From: Xestospongia bergquistia
Taxonomy: Eukaryota; Porifera; Demospongiae; Haplosclerida; Petrosiidae
Assembly: GCA_963965975.1 (NCBI GenBank)
Contig: OZ014420.1
Location: forward strand, 5,544,001-5,608,000
DNA: 64,000 bases
Direction: 5' to 3'
Below the pieces are notes generated by a model. The model was not told the origin of the DNA, did not search any database, and saw nothing but the letters and a program-made list of their open reading frames with translations. Below, piece after piece: positions 33,817-45,766 of this stretch (the stretch's first letter is position 1; each line of letters begins with the position of its first letter). The position numbers and the translations under genes were made by a program.

Positions 33817-34744
33817 GCGATCATCATTACTGGTCACACCCCCTAATTATATTTCAAGTCTTGCTTTAGGCATATTGTGTGCTATTTCAAACTAAAATTT
33901 TATGTTTTTTTCTTTAAAATCTTTGTCTTTCTTTTTTCATTAGAAGTCTTGTCTTTTGATAACTTTGTATACTGAAATAATTTAGTAGAATGATAGAATT
34001 AGAGGGGAAGTAGTTATTATGATGACATCATTATTATAGTTACTAACCATCTCTACCCACGTGTAATTAGATGAAGTCGGCTGATATTAACTTGTCTGTG
34101 TGTTAATTGAAGACTGTATTGTCTTGTTCATTGAATTCTATTTATTATAAATATATGCTGTCTGTCTTCAAGTAAAGAGAACTATAATAAATTCTTTTGA
34201 ATATTGTTGTCATTATAGGACTCAGTTCACATTAATTATATTAGCTGTAAGTCATATTGTTCATCTATTGTTAGTATTTGTTACTTCAATAGACAATATG
34301 ACATCATTATTATCAGATATTACTATATAATAGTTAGACACTGAGGTCAGGTATTAACATTATTTATCATAAGAGTACTAATTTACATGAGGACTTATTT
34401 TCACAGATAGCTAGTGCTACTCAACCACAAAAATTAAGATATATTACCATGTTAAACAATGCCCCTTTAATTAATAGTTGATCTTGCTGTTATTTCAATT
34501 CTGCCAATTCTCAAGATTCAGAATAATGACATAACAATAAGTTAATTAACATATCTTTCTACTTAATTCTGTAAATTGTTTTTTGTCACAATCACAGAAG
34601 ATCACAAGTAACTAGTATAAGTAACAGTCCATTAATAATATGTGATTATTTTACTCTAAGACTCAATGTTAACAAACTTACATTAACTGATTTCTTACTC
34701 CTGTATTCAGTATTTATCTCATAAAATAGTAATTATTTGTATAG
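33817..34744. other. PTB-4 downstream region
   Basis: Non-coding by eye, AT-rich, the same family as 24043-24954. It ends in the acceptor of a stray PTB exon group. Confidence 0.4.
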
Positions 34745-34994
34745 AGACTTTACTCGTCCTGATCTACTAGCTGGAGATCAAGAGACTGTGTCACTCCCTG
34801 ACCTCTCAGCATATGGTATAATAGTATATGTGTATGTGTGTGTGTATCTATATATGTCTGTATCTAGGTCTTCATCCTGCTCTACTTCAATCTCCAGGTA
34901 GTAAGTTATTTATTTTATTAGATATAGAATGTTTTGTTTAGCATTCTCTCAACTTTGTGCTGCTCTTATTGATCTGGGTACTCAAGGAGGATAG
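34745..34994 (+). pseudogene. Stray PTB exon group (linker exons 9-11) next to NLR-5
   Basis: Three exons with intact splice sites, 34745-34815, 34868-34897 and 34942-34994, encode DFTRPDLLAGD and the linker up to GTQGG and TAG. No RRM is attached. The same group with the same downstream TAG ending lies at 46127-46378 and 55131-55383. Confidence 0.7.
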
Positions 34995-35225
34995 ACAAAT
35001 AAACAGATTGATGGATAGATTAAATAATAAATTAATATCAGATAATTAAATGATATATTTAATATAAAACAGTGTCCTCCTATGTAAGTGTATTATATTA
35101 AACATCTATTAACATAATTGAAGTTGTACATTTGGATAATTAACTTAATATTTCAAATCCATTGTTTAGATAATCAAATAAAATACAATGAGACTATATA
35201 TTTACATGAGGTAGCTCAGTTATAA

Positions 35226-35757
35226 TTAACACAGGTCTATTATTGGTAGAGGTTTCAATGGTTGTTGTTGTATGTGTGTGTCAATTAATGTCTTCTCTTG
35301 TGATTTTAGAGTATCCCTTAAGTCTGATAAGCCGATCACTGGCTTGATTCCAATGTACTGAATTGTGGGATGAAGAAAGACGGTTTGGCAAAAGTGTTGT
35401 GATACTTCTATCCAGTTAGGTTGAGATAGTTGATTGTCAATACAATCATCACATTGTATGTAGAGAAGTCTCATAGTTGTGTGTGATTGTAACATGTTAG
35501 TAATAAGATGTAGTCCTTGTTCATAGAACAATAGTGTCATTATTTATTTTATCTCTTTATAACTACAGTAAGTGGACACACATAACTGATCTAGTATGAA
35601 GTTCACTTTAAGTTCTGTGAGTTTGTTCTTATGAGAGATAACATTAAATAAAGTTGTTATCTGTTCATAGTTAATATCTGACAGTGGAAAGGGTACACTC
35701 AACTCCTTTAGACTAGTATTGTGTGAGAGACCAGTTGTTAGAAATGATAGGCAAGTA
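35226..35757 (-). pseudogene. NLR-5 LRR 3' fragment
   Basis: About 177 codons of the NLR C-terminus, ending in QQQPLKPLPIIDLC and stop. An in-frame TAA at 35541-35543 replaces the Gln codon of KEIKQIMT. At about 35757 the LRR exon is joined directly to intron sequence next to a second-Death exon, so the NACHT domain and most of the LRR region are missing. Confidence 0.8.
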
Positions 35758-35780
35758 ACAACAAACAACATTGTACTTAC

Positions 35781-36065
35781 TTGAAGCATTCACTTGCTGG
35801 TATATATCCTTATCTAGGGCAATGTTCTTAATAAGTGGTCCCTTAACAAGATCTATTATTGTCTTCCAACTGACAGGATTAGCTTGACTATCCAACTCTA
35901 TCCATTTCTGGAGTACATGATCAAGTCTTGTTTGATTAGATATGTTAGACTCAGCCAAGCCCTGAAGGTCATTATATTCCACTCCAAGACCATTACCAAT
36001 ACTACGCCATGATGAATTAATAGGAGCTAGTTGTTCTAGAACATCCTTTTTTGAAGGCTTTTCAA
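35781..36065 (-). pseudogene. Second-Death exon, copy a, of the NLR-5 mosaic
   Basis: It is 285 nt, nine fewer than the other copies: three codons (YLI) are lost near the end, frame kept. It reads WRSIGNGLGV, RLDHVLQKWIELDSQ and PVSWKTIIDLVKGPL. Splice sites are present, but downstream there is no NACHT exon, only the broken LRR piece. Confidence 0.7.
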
Positions 36066-36424
36066 CTAAAAAAATTAGAGAAAGGACATTTTAAAAGGTT
36101 GCAAAATTAATATATATTAAATAACTTACATAATAAAGGATACAGGAAACGCAAAATGGCAGGAAGTGGAGACACCCCATCCAATTTTCACACCTCACTA
36201 ATCTAATTAAATGTACCCGTAGTTAGCGGAATCTAGTGGATATTTAACCGACAGTGAACCATTGTTGATATCACACATTAATTTTTTTAGTTAATAAGTT
36301 TATGAGCCGCCCACTCATTAAATATGGCTGACTTGGTTTAGCATTTGTTGATCAAATTAATAGCACTACAAAAACTAAATGAAATCACTACTACTAATAA
36401 TGTTAAATATGAGTTCAGTTCATT

Positions 36425-36625
36425 TCAGCATTTCTTTTTCTTTTGAAGATGTGGATAATGATGAACAACTTTAACAACTTTAGTTATTCTTGTGGCTCTT
36501 CCTCTTTTGAATAAAATTGGCTCTGTAAAGGAGTCTTCTTTTTCAAGCTGACGATCATCATCATCTAAATTTACATTGTTCAAGTACAGAACAGTAAGAA
36601 GAATACAAAGTAGAAGAAGTTTCAT
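36425..36625 (-). CDS. Small secreted cationic peptide precursor (66 aa), unknown family
   Basis: The frame starts at the ATG at 36625. Residues 1-20 form a signal peptide (MKLLLLCILLTVLYLNNVNL). Residues 21-39 are acidic (DDDDRQLEKEDSF and on), and FKR at 39-41 is a dibasic processing site. The remaining 25 residues are strongly basic (GRATRITKVVKVVHHYPHL, then QKKKKC and stop). This is the layout of antimicrobial-peptide or peptide-hormone precursors: acidic pro-part, KR, cationic mature part. It lies alone in about 700 bp of sequence not found elsewhere in the window, between two copies of the NLR second-Death exon. I recognise no family. A single cysteine at the end argues against a defensin. 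Function is inference. Confidence 0.5.
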   Translation of the reverse strand: MKLLLLCILLTVLYLNNVNLDDDDRQLEKEDSFTEPILFKRGRATRITKVVKVVHHYPHLQKKKKC

Positions 36626-36747
36626 GATGTTGCTCAGTTGCAATCGAAAATGATGGATCCTTCTTGGTGTAACTTGCCTATGATGACATTAATGATGACA
36701 TCATATGACATCATAGGGTTAATAATGGTAGTGTGATGGGATTGTAG

Positions 36748-36816
36748 ATAATACTAGGTAATACTGGTATTCTAGGTAATATTGGTATTGTAGGTAATAC
36801 TGGTACTATGTAGGTA
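36748..36816. repeat. Short imperfect tandem repeat (TAGGTAATACTGGTATT type)
   Basis: About four imperfect units of 17-18 bp at the border between the unique insert and the NLR-5 intron sequence. The flanking TAGGTATTGTTATG belongs to the normal NLR intron, so the repeat may mark the recombination joint. Confidence 0.6.
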
Positions 36817-37003
36817 TTGTTATGTAAAACTCTTAGACATTATATGTTGTACGTGGAATTTGTTAGGGAGTTATCTCACAGCATTAATAGATTAGAGTAA
36901 CTCCACCCTTTATAATTAGTTAGGTTTATCACCTAGGAGAGATATTAGATCTAGAGTCCACCCATAAGACTGTTGCAGTAACAACAAACTACATTGTACT
37001 TAC

Positions 37004-38267
37004 TTGTAGCATTCACTTGTATCAGGTACTGGTATATATCCTTAGCTAGGGCAATGTTCTTAATAAGTGGTCCGTTAACAACATCTATTATTGTCTTCCA
37101 ACTGACAGGATTAGCTTGACTATCCAACTCTATCCATTTCTGGAGTACATGATCAAGTCTTGTTTGATTAGATATGTTAGACTCAGCCAAGCCCTGAAGG
37201 TCATTATATTCCACTCCAAGACCATTACCAATACTACGCCATGATGTATTAATAGGAGCTAGTTGTTCTAGAACATCCTTTTTGAAGGCTTTTCAACTAA
37301 AATATTCAGAGAAAGGACATTTTAAAAGGTTGTTAAATTAATATAACTCACATAATATAGGAAAATCATTGAATTCCTCAGTATATGTATCATTTCCTAC
37401 TACTTGCTCCTGACTACCTGTATAATTAATATCTATAATTATAGTACATTTATTAATCATGTGATATGTAGATACAATCACATGATAACTAGTACACAAT
37501 TTTGACATGTTAAGTTATATTATTTTCAACATCAGACCTTTAGTTATTGAAATAATTGAAGAATGATCTTCAGTCTCTTTGGGTCTTTTAAATACTGGAG
37601 TAGATAAGGGAGAATCTTCAATATCTTTAGATCTTTTCATCAGATGACATACTACAGTAAATATGAAATGAATATGTGTATTAAATGAATAAATATACCT
37701 TCATTCTTAATATCTAGTTGTCTTCTCATTTTAACAGCTATATCCTTATCTCCACAGTCCTCAATAGCTGAGATAAGTTCTTCCCAAGAGGAGTCAGTAC
37801 TGTTTGTAATCCACCATTGTAAACCTTCCTCTAAAGCAAAGTGGTAGTCTTGATCACTGCTGACCATTGTCTTGAGTCTTCTCCTCTCCTCCAGTGATAC
37901 ACCTAGTAGACTAGTGAGTTGAGTCCATTTATCTTTAACAACAAAACCACTCTTAACAAGAAGTCTTAGAGCATTACTTGATGTTAATTCTATTGAAGTA
38001 AATGAGACATAGTCCCTGTATCAGTTATATGTTTTAATATTTACCTGTTTTAGGTCCAGGATTGAGTTCAATATCACCTGATAAAATGAGGAGAAGTAAG
38101 AGAAATAAAACTAGAGAGAAGGTTAGGTTACCACCACCCTCATCTCTTGACCATAGTGACTCCACCCATCCTGAGATATCAGTAGTAGTTCCCTTTTTAG
38201 TAGTACATGGTATCTGATGACAATACCATAATCCAATATTAACTCTCCATTGTGTAGTATCGATCAT
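37004..38267 (-). pseudogene. NLR-5 5' part: 2A leader, Death-1, linker, frameshifted second Death
   Basis: Exons 38045-38267 (2A leader, intact), 37699-37989 (Death-1, short form of 97 codons), 37538-37651 (KRSKDIED linker), 37004-37296 (second Death, copy b). The last is 293 nt instead of 294: one T is lost from a run (CCTTTTT where all other copies have six T), so the domain goes out of frame near its start. With no NACHT exon downstream the locus cannot make a normal receptor. A short 2A-Death product is still possible. Confidence 0.75.
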
Positions 38268-38618
38268 TATTAGAAGATACAGCAAATAAACTAACACACA
38301 ATACTAGTAAATAATAACAGTTGAGTTACACCCACTTTGTTGAACAGAAAGGTTGTAGTATAATAATATTCATTAATGGATACTGACCTTAATGTTATAC
38401 TCATGAATATTAGTTGTAATTAAATAGAATTCACTTATTTTTTACCACATAACGACAATGATTTTATTATTAGAGTTGTATTTGTAATGTATTTTGTTTA
38501 TATGTGTGTGTCTTAACTCTCTAATTTACTTTCACTTTCACTATTTAATCTTGTATGAGGAAACTATTTCTCTCCTCTCATAGTTATTCTTTCTTCTCTT
38601 TCTCTCTTCTACTTACTA
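38268..38618. promoter_or_regulatory. Divergent promoter NLR-5 / PTB-5
   Basis: It has the same order as the other spacers, but the GAAAGT block is shortened to two hexamers (38528-38542). It is followed by the only intact PTB exon 1 in the window. Confidence 0.5.
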
Positions 38619-41600
38619 ATGGAATTAGATTCTGCTGCTAAAAAGGTACATGAACACATTACATGACATGTACCAGTTAGTTGTGTGTATATGACTAAAA
38701 CATTTTTACATTGTGTTCAATAATTGACCTCCTAAATATACTAGTGATCATTATAGCAATAATGTTTTGACTTAACCTACAATGACATATATAATATCAC
38801 TGTTAAAAACAAAAATGTGCTTTAAGAAATTCTTAGAATAGGACATTCTTAGTGTAGTGTATTGGGCCTTCATGATGAAAATATAGCATGTAAGCTGCTT
38901 TCTGAGAAGGACCTCACTCTGGATAAGGCAATCTCTATTGCACAAAATATGGAAGCTGCAGGAAAGGAAGCAAATGAAATCACAGTTCAAACTCCTAATT
39001 CTGTGAGTATTATTAAAACACCTTCAAAGCGTTCAACACCGACACTGGACCCTGTCCATCCTGTGGTGCAAAGGACCATTGGTGTTCTGCATGTCTCCAT
39101 TGCAACACTGTCTGCTCATGCTGCAAGCGCATGGGTCACCTGGCAAGAGTGTGTAGGGATAGACACAAACAACACTCAGGGAAAACCAAGCACTTCTATC
39201 TACCAAAGAACCGAACTAATGTTATCAATGCAGCAGAAGAATCTGAACACTGTACAGCTGTTCTTACTGTCAGCTCCAGCTCCCCAAGCAAACCTGTTTT
39301 TGTTCCTATCAAACTCGATGAAAAACAGTAAAGTTGCAACTTGACACAGGAGCAAGCATTACACTCATTAGTGAAGCAACTTGGAAAAGAATTGGAAGCC
39401 CCCAGTTGGATCCCCCAGCAGTTCGTCTACAGAATTACTCAGAGGATGATATTCCCTTGCTGGGAGATTGCCAGGTTAGCGTTCAATGTGATGGTAAAAC
39501 TTGTAATCTTCCAATTACTGTCACAAAAGGAAATCGACTTGATCTATTGGGACGCAGCTGGATTGAGGCACTCAAGTTGGACCTAAATCATCTCTATCAT
39601 GTCAACCATGTCAATATAAGCAATAACAGTCAGACACTAGTAGGTATTATGAGACGGTACGCCAAAGTTTTCCAAGAAGGTCTTGGACATTGCAAGAAAC
39701 ATAAGGTCCACCTCACACTCAAAAGCGATGCTCAGCCTCAATTCTTCAAACCCAGGGCACTACCATTTGCCCTGAAGCCTGCTGTTGAAATGGATATTCA
39801 AAGACTCGTCCATAATGGAGTTCTACAGAAAGTTGAACACTCAAATTGGGCTACACCCATTGTTGTGGTACCAAAACCTTCGAAAGCTGTAAGAATTTGT
39901 GGAGACTTCAGTGTGACAGTTAACCCTCAGCTCAACATTAATCAGTACCCTTTGCCACGACCAGAAGAACTGTTTACTGCTCTTAATGGTGGCTGTAAAT
40001 TCACAAAATTGGATTTTTCTGATGCCTACTTGCAGCTGGAACTTGATGATGAGTCTCGGAATTTCATGGTGATTTCGACACACTTGGGCCTGTATCAGTA
40101 TACACGCCTTCCCTTTGGGATTGCCACAGCCCCTGCCATTTTTCAGCAAACAATGGAAACAATGTTACAGGGATTGTCTGGCGTTGTCTGCTACCTTTAT
40201 GATATCATTGTCACAGGGAAATCTGATGCAGAGCACCTCCAAAACTTGGAATGAGTACTGGCCAAGATACAGGAATATGGTTTCCAAGTACGAAAGGAGA
40301 AATGTTCATTCATGCAAGACTCCGTAGAATACCTAGGACATACTGTGGACAAGAATGGAATCCATGTCTCTCCAAAGAAGATCAAGGGAATAGTGGAAAT
40401 GCCTAAGCCAAGAAACCAACATCAACTACATTCCTTCCTCGGAATGGTCAACCATTACGGAAAATTTCTGTGCAATCTCAGTGATATGTGTGCCCCTCTC
40501 AATAAATTGCTGCAGAAGGAGCAACCTTGGTCATGGACCAATATCTGTCAAGACATATTTGACAGAATAAAAAAACAATTAGTCTCAACAGAAGCTTTGG
40601 CACACTACGATCCATCCTTACCTTTATTTCTTGCTGCGGATGCATCATCCATTGGTGTGAGTGCTGTCATTTTCCATCGATATCCTGACAAGACTGAGCG
40701 AGCGATAGCTCATGCCTCGAAAACTCTAACACCAGCAGAGAGAAATTATTCTCAGATAGAGCGTGAAACACTTTCCATCATTTATGGAATAAAGTTCCAC
40801 CAATACCTATGGGGTCGACATTTCACAATTCAAACGGATCACAACAATTTTTGGTAGAAAGAAGGGTATTCCAACAACTACAGCAAGTTGTCTTCACGCT
40901 GGTCAATTATTCTCATGGGCTACTCATTTGAGATTGAATACAAAAGCACTCAACAGTTTGGAAATGCTGATGGACTTTCACATTTGCCTGCTGGTCCTGA
41001 CAAAGCTTTTGATTCTCTAGATCCTGGAAGGATTTGTGTAGTACAAAATATACACGAAGAACAAATACAGGATCTTCCTTTGAAGGCTGGTGACATTTCA
41101 CGGGAGACAGCCAAGGATCCTATGCTGAGATCAGTGAAATATCACACACTCAATGGCTGGCCTAATCGAATCCAGAATGAGACCTTGCAACCATATTTCC
41201 GCAGAAGACATGAGCTTACAGTACTAAATGGCTGTCTTCTTTGGGGAATGCGAGTAGTTATTCCAAAGAGTCATCAACCATCACTACTACAAGCACTCCA
41301 TGAAACTCATTTCGGAAAAATAGAAAAGAAGATGCTAGCACGTTCACATTTCTGGTGGCCAAAACTGGATGGTGAAATTGAAGAAACTAGCAACAATTGT
41401 AAAGAATGCTCAGTATTGTCGAGAGATCCTGCTAAAGTTCCACTTCATCAATGGCAATATCCACAGAGACTGTGGCAACGTTTACATATTGACTATGCTG
41501 GCCCATTTCTTGAGATGATGTGGTTCATCATCATTGATGGATGCACACTCTAAATGGCCAATAGTGATCCCTACAAAGAAAGCAAGTACTGAAGCTACTG

Positions 41601-44263
41601 TGGAGATGATGGTAGATGTTTTTACTACACATGGACTATGTGAGCAAATTATATCAGATAATGGTCCACAATTTATCTCTCGAGAATTTGAAGATTTTTG
41701 CAAGTCAAGAGGTATTGATCATGTGCTTTCTCCTCCATATCACCCGCAGTCAAATGGGGAAGCTGAGAGATTTGTTCAAACTTTTAAATCTGCCATGCAG
41801 AAAGCTAAGCAAGGAGGAAAGGCAGTGAAACCAGCACTTAGAAATTTTCTACTCAGATACCGCATCACACCCCACTGTACAACAGGAATACCACCATGTG
41901 AACTTTTGATGAAACGACACCTCAAAACAAAATTAGATTTGATTCATCCTCTCCAATCACCAAATCAAACAGTACAACAAGCAAAGGCTAATCAGAAAAA
42001 GCATTATGACCTGCATACAAGCAAGAGAAAATTTAGTGTTGGAAATCAAGTACTTGTAAGGAACTACCGTAGCCAACCTAAATGGATTCCTGGCAAGATT
42101 ACCAGACAGATTGGAGGAATTACCTACTTAGTCCAAGTCAAGCATGGAGTATGGAAACGACATGCAAATCAACTTAAAATAAATAAGAGCAATGACTGGG
42201 ATTATGAGCACAAAGACTCTGATTTACCTTCAACATCTGAAAACATGCCTACGTCTAAGCAAGAGACACCTGCACAAGATGGAAGTTGAAGATATCCTAT
42301 ACGTGAAAGACACCCACCTGATCGCTATGGATTCTAAGCAAGGAGGAATGTAGTGTACTATAGACTTATTATGTGAATGTTTATTTATCATGTCTATAGC
42401 TCTTGTTAATTATTGTAAACTCTCATTTTATCTGTACTTAATCACGTTCTAGGGCTGCACCACATGTTCTTAAATTAGTTACTAGAACATTCTAGAGCCC
42501 TTCTCATCTTTTGATTTTGTATAAATACTCATTGCCATATGTGTCTAGTTGATTTGAGTGTTGTTATAGTTCTTATTGTTGTTTTTCTCATGGTTGTTCT
42601 GATATACTCTTAATACTAATCACAAGTGTCTACTCTACATCACACTTATCACTAGCCCTATGTAGTATTTAGAGTAATTGATAGTGTGGTATTTAGTAAT
42701 GGTCTGTCTCCTCCTCCTTCCTCTTCTTTATCTTCCTATTCTCTTTGCCCTTTTACTTACTTACTTTCTCTTTTCATTCTTTAGCCTCGTATGGAGGAAA
42801 CTGTTCCTACTATTGCTACCTCTACATCTCGTGTTCTTCATGTTCATAATTTACCTACTGAAGTATTAGAGAAGGAAATATGGATGTTAGCTTCTCCCTT
42901 TGGAATGGTAAACATAATAATGTTATCATCTTCTGACTAATGTTGGTCTCTGTAGGTGAACAAAATTTTAATGTTAAAGCAAAAGAATCAAGCTTTTATT
43001 GAAATGGGAGATATAGGATCTGCTCGTAACATGGTTGAGTGTTTCTCAGCTAGACCAGCTCAAATAAGGTAATAATATATAGTATTAGAGAAGGAAGTAC
43101 TACCTACTATGATAGTATGTGTGTGTAACTACAAAGGTTTTGTTTGTAATGTTTGTAGTCAATCTGTACTACAAAGTAATATATCATTAGTAATATGACA
43201 TAGCAATGTAGACAAGTTGTCTCAAGTTGTCATTAAATATCTATCTATCATTTCTATAATTATAGTGTTATAACATATACTGTTTAATATTGATGTATGT
43301 TCTTTGATATCTACAGAGATAGAACAGTTTATATACAATTCTCAAAACATCAAGAATTAAAAACAGCCACAGTAAGTCATCTAGAAAAGTTAATTGAAGT
43401 GAGATTACTTTAATTGTGTTTGTTAGCCAGAAGCAACTTCAATGGGTGGAGCTAGTCCAGGTTATGGTGGTCCTTCTCCTCAATCTATCAGTATGATTGG
43501 GATAGGAGCTATGCAACAGGGTCAACCTAACTCCATTTTAAGAGTTATTATTGAGAACATGTTATATCCTATTACCATTAATGTCCTTCATCAAGTGAGT
43601 GTGTAGATTTTGTGGGTGGAGTCATTACAAGTCATGTTAACGTTGTTTAGATATTTGCCAAATATAGTGATGTTCTAAAAAAAGTAACATTCATGAAAAA
43701 TGGTAATAGACATTTTTATGTAATTGAAGTGTTGTTTATGTTGTGATGTTTATAGGTCAGTTTCATGCACTCATTCAATATCCCAATGAAATAATTGCTG
43801 CTAATGCTAAAACTGTGAGTCATTCACTAACTACAAACTAACATACTGTGTTTGTCTCTTTAGGCACTTGATGGTCAAAATATCTATAATGGTTGTTGTA
43901 CATTACACATTGATTACTCTAAATTGTCTAATCTTACTGTCAAATATAACAATGAGAAGACTAGGTAAGTAGACAAGTCCTTCTTAAATTAAATAGTAAC
44001 TATTTGTATAGAGACTTTACTCGTCCTGATCTACCAGCTGGAGACCAAGAGACTGTGTCACTCCCTGACCTTTCAGCATATGGTATAATAGTATATGTGT
44101 ATGTGTGTGTGTGTATCTATATATGTCTGTATCTAGGTCTTCATCCTGCTCTACTTCAATCTCCAGGTAGTAAGTTATTTATTTTATTAGATATAGAATG
44201 TTTTGTTTAGCATTCTCTCCACTTTGTGTTGCTCTTATTGCTCTGGGTACTCAAGGAGGATAG
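38619..44263 (+). CDS. PTB-5: exon 1 plus RRM1-RRM2, split by an LTR element, ends before RRM3
   Basis: Exon 1 is 38619-38645 (MELDSAAKK, donor GTACAT), in phase 0 with 42785-42907. Further exons: 42956-43068, 43317-43371, 43427-43594, 43651-43702, 43756-43814, 43864-43964, 44012-44082, 44137-44166, 44211-44263. The frame is open: 281 residues with exon 1, 272 from the exon-2 ATG. RRM1 and RRM2 and the linker [11 protein letters not shown] are present. The end is GTQGG and TAG, then NLR-6 downstream sequence. The Ty3/gypsy element lies in intron 1, making it about 4.1 kb. A two-RRM PTB could bind RNA without the RRM3-4 half. Changes such as [12 protein letters not shown] in RRM2 suggest relaxed constraint. 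Confidence 0.65.
38862..39331 (+). pseudogene. gag fragment with zinc knuckles, frameshifted
   Basis: The first part ([20 protein letters not shown]) is the end of a gag capsid-type region. The zinc-knuckle part, with a CX2CX4HX4C box ([14 protein letters not shown]), is in another frame, so a frameshift lies near 39035. Another frame change comes at about 39330 before the protease. Confidence 0.7.
39334..42289 (+). pseudogene. pol: protease, reverse transcriptase, RNase H, integrase with stops
   Basis: Protease active site LDTGAS at about 39341. RT follows, with GDFSVTVN and [14 protein letters not shown]. The YxDD box reads YLYDI, so the first catalytic Asp is lost. In-frame stops occur at 40252-40254 and 40855-40857. 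RNase H shows [14 protein letters not shown] and [13 protein letters not shown]. Integrase has the zinc part (HETHFGK, CKEC) and DDE pieces IDYAGP, SDNGPQF and NGEAERF, with a frameshift near 41535 between the first and second. The element cannot make a working polymerase. Confidence 0.85.
42349..42644 (+). repeat. 3' LTR (296 bp) with upstream polypurine tract
   Basis: Starts TGTAGTGTAC and ends ACATCACA (TG...CA). Directly before it AAGCAAGGAGGAA (42336-42348) is the plus-strand primer tract. TATAAATA at about 42520 may be the LTR promoter TATA box. Confidence 0.85.
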
Positions 44264-44891
44264 ACAAATAAACAGATTGATGGATAGATTAAATAATAAA
44301 TTAATATCAGATAATTAAATGATATATTTAATATAAAACAGTGTCCTCCTATGTAAGTGTATTATATTAAACATCTATTAACATAATTGAAGTTGTACAT
44401 GTGGATAATTAACTTAATATTTCAAATCCATTGTTTAGATAATCAAATAAAATACAATGAGACTATATATTTAAAATCTTTATCAGCTCACAATTCATAC
44501 ACAATGTAATGTTTACAGTATAAATTATTAATGTTTAATATTTAATTATTACTTTAAATCATATTATAAGAGGAACAAACAAGTAAATAAAAACATTTTC
44601 TAAAAATAAAGTAAACATAGAGATAATTAATATTATTCCATTACAAAGAATACAAACAAGATAATAATAATAACAGTTGTATTATATCTACATAATAGTA
44701 CAAGTATAATAAACAAACAAAGGATGTTTACTTATTTAAAAACTATAGATCTAAAGTCACTTTATTAATATCAGTTATATTATGTCCCTGTACTATTATA
44801 GTAATGATAATATAATTGACATTACTACTATTTTGTTTGTATTCATTGTATGTAGATCATATTATTAATACATAAGGTAGTTCAGTTATAA
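44264..44891. other. NLR downstream region between PTB-5 and NLR-6
   Basis: Same AT-rich, non-coding sequence as 15513-16137. No gene seen. Confidence 0.4.
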
Positions 44892-45766
44892 TTAATGCAG
44901 GTCTATTATTGGTAGAGGTTTCAATGGTTGTTGTTGTATGTGTGTGTCAATTAATGTCTTCTCTTGTAATTGTAGAGTATTCATTAGGTCTAATATGCCA
45001 ATTACTAACTTGATTCCAATGTACTGAATTGTGGGATGATGAAAGATGGTTTGGCAAAAGTGTTGTGATACTTCTATCCAGTTAGGTTGAGATAGTTGAT
45101 TGTCAATATAATGACCACATTGTATGTAGAGAAGTCTCATAGTTGTGTGTGACTTTAACATGTTAGTAATAAGAGGTAGTCCTTGTTCATAGAACAATGG
45201 TGTCATTATTTGTTTTCTCTCTTCATAACTACAGTAACTAGACACACATAACTGATCTAGTGTGAAGCTCACTTTAAGTTCTGTGAGTTTGTTGTTATGA
45301 GAGATAACATTAAATAAAGTTGTTATCTGTTCATAGTTAGTATCTGACAGTGGAATGGTTACACTCAACTCATGTAGACTGATGTTGTGTGAAAGACCAG
45401 TTGTTAGAAATGATAGGTAAGTACTAGGAATGGTACTAGTTAAGACGTTAGTGTCAATCTCAAAAAATTCTATTGTTTCGTTTACTGTTAACATGTCTTG
45501 TAAACTAGGACCCATACTGTCATATATGGTATTAGGACGCATACTGTCATATATGTTATTGTCCCATATCACTACTTGCAAAGCCTTAACTGTAGTATTA
45601 TTCTGTAGAATAGTAAATAGTTCAATAACACTTTCAGCTGTGTCTAGTGATAGTTCAAATTGTTGTAGATTAGGATGACATTGAAATAATAGAGGTAGTG
45701 CGACTGAGTATATTCTATGATCTAGTATAAGACAATGTAGTCCTTTGATATGTTGAGGAAATAATT
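44892..45766 (-). pseudogene. NLR-6: LRR 3' fragment
   Basis: About 290 codons of the LRR end with an open frame to QQQPLKPLPIIDLH and stop. It contains the YDSM duplication (YDSMRPN / YDSMGPS) also seen in NLR-3. At about 45766, within LFPQHIKGL, the NLR sequence is cut and continues as PTB downstream sequence. There is no NACHT, Death or 2A exon. Confidence 0.8.

Larger units (their letters stand above)
38853..42644 (+). mobile_element. Decayed Ty3/gypsy LTR retrotransposon in PTB-5 intron 1
   Basis: The element is bounded by CTTAG (38848-38852) and CTTAT (42645-42649), a 5-bp target duplication with one mismatch. The empty site is seen in PTB-6 near 52660. The 3' LTR is whole. The 5' LTR is reduced to its first bases (TGTAGTGTA), fused to gag, so a deletion removed the rest of the LTR, the primer-binding site and most of gag. 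The gene order protease, RT, RNase H, integrase is that of Ty3/gypsy (Metaviridae). Several stops and frameshifts make it non-autonomous. Confidence 0.9.
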
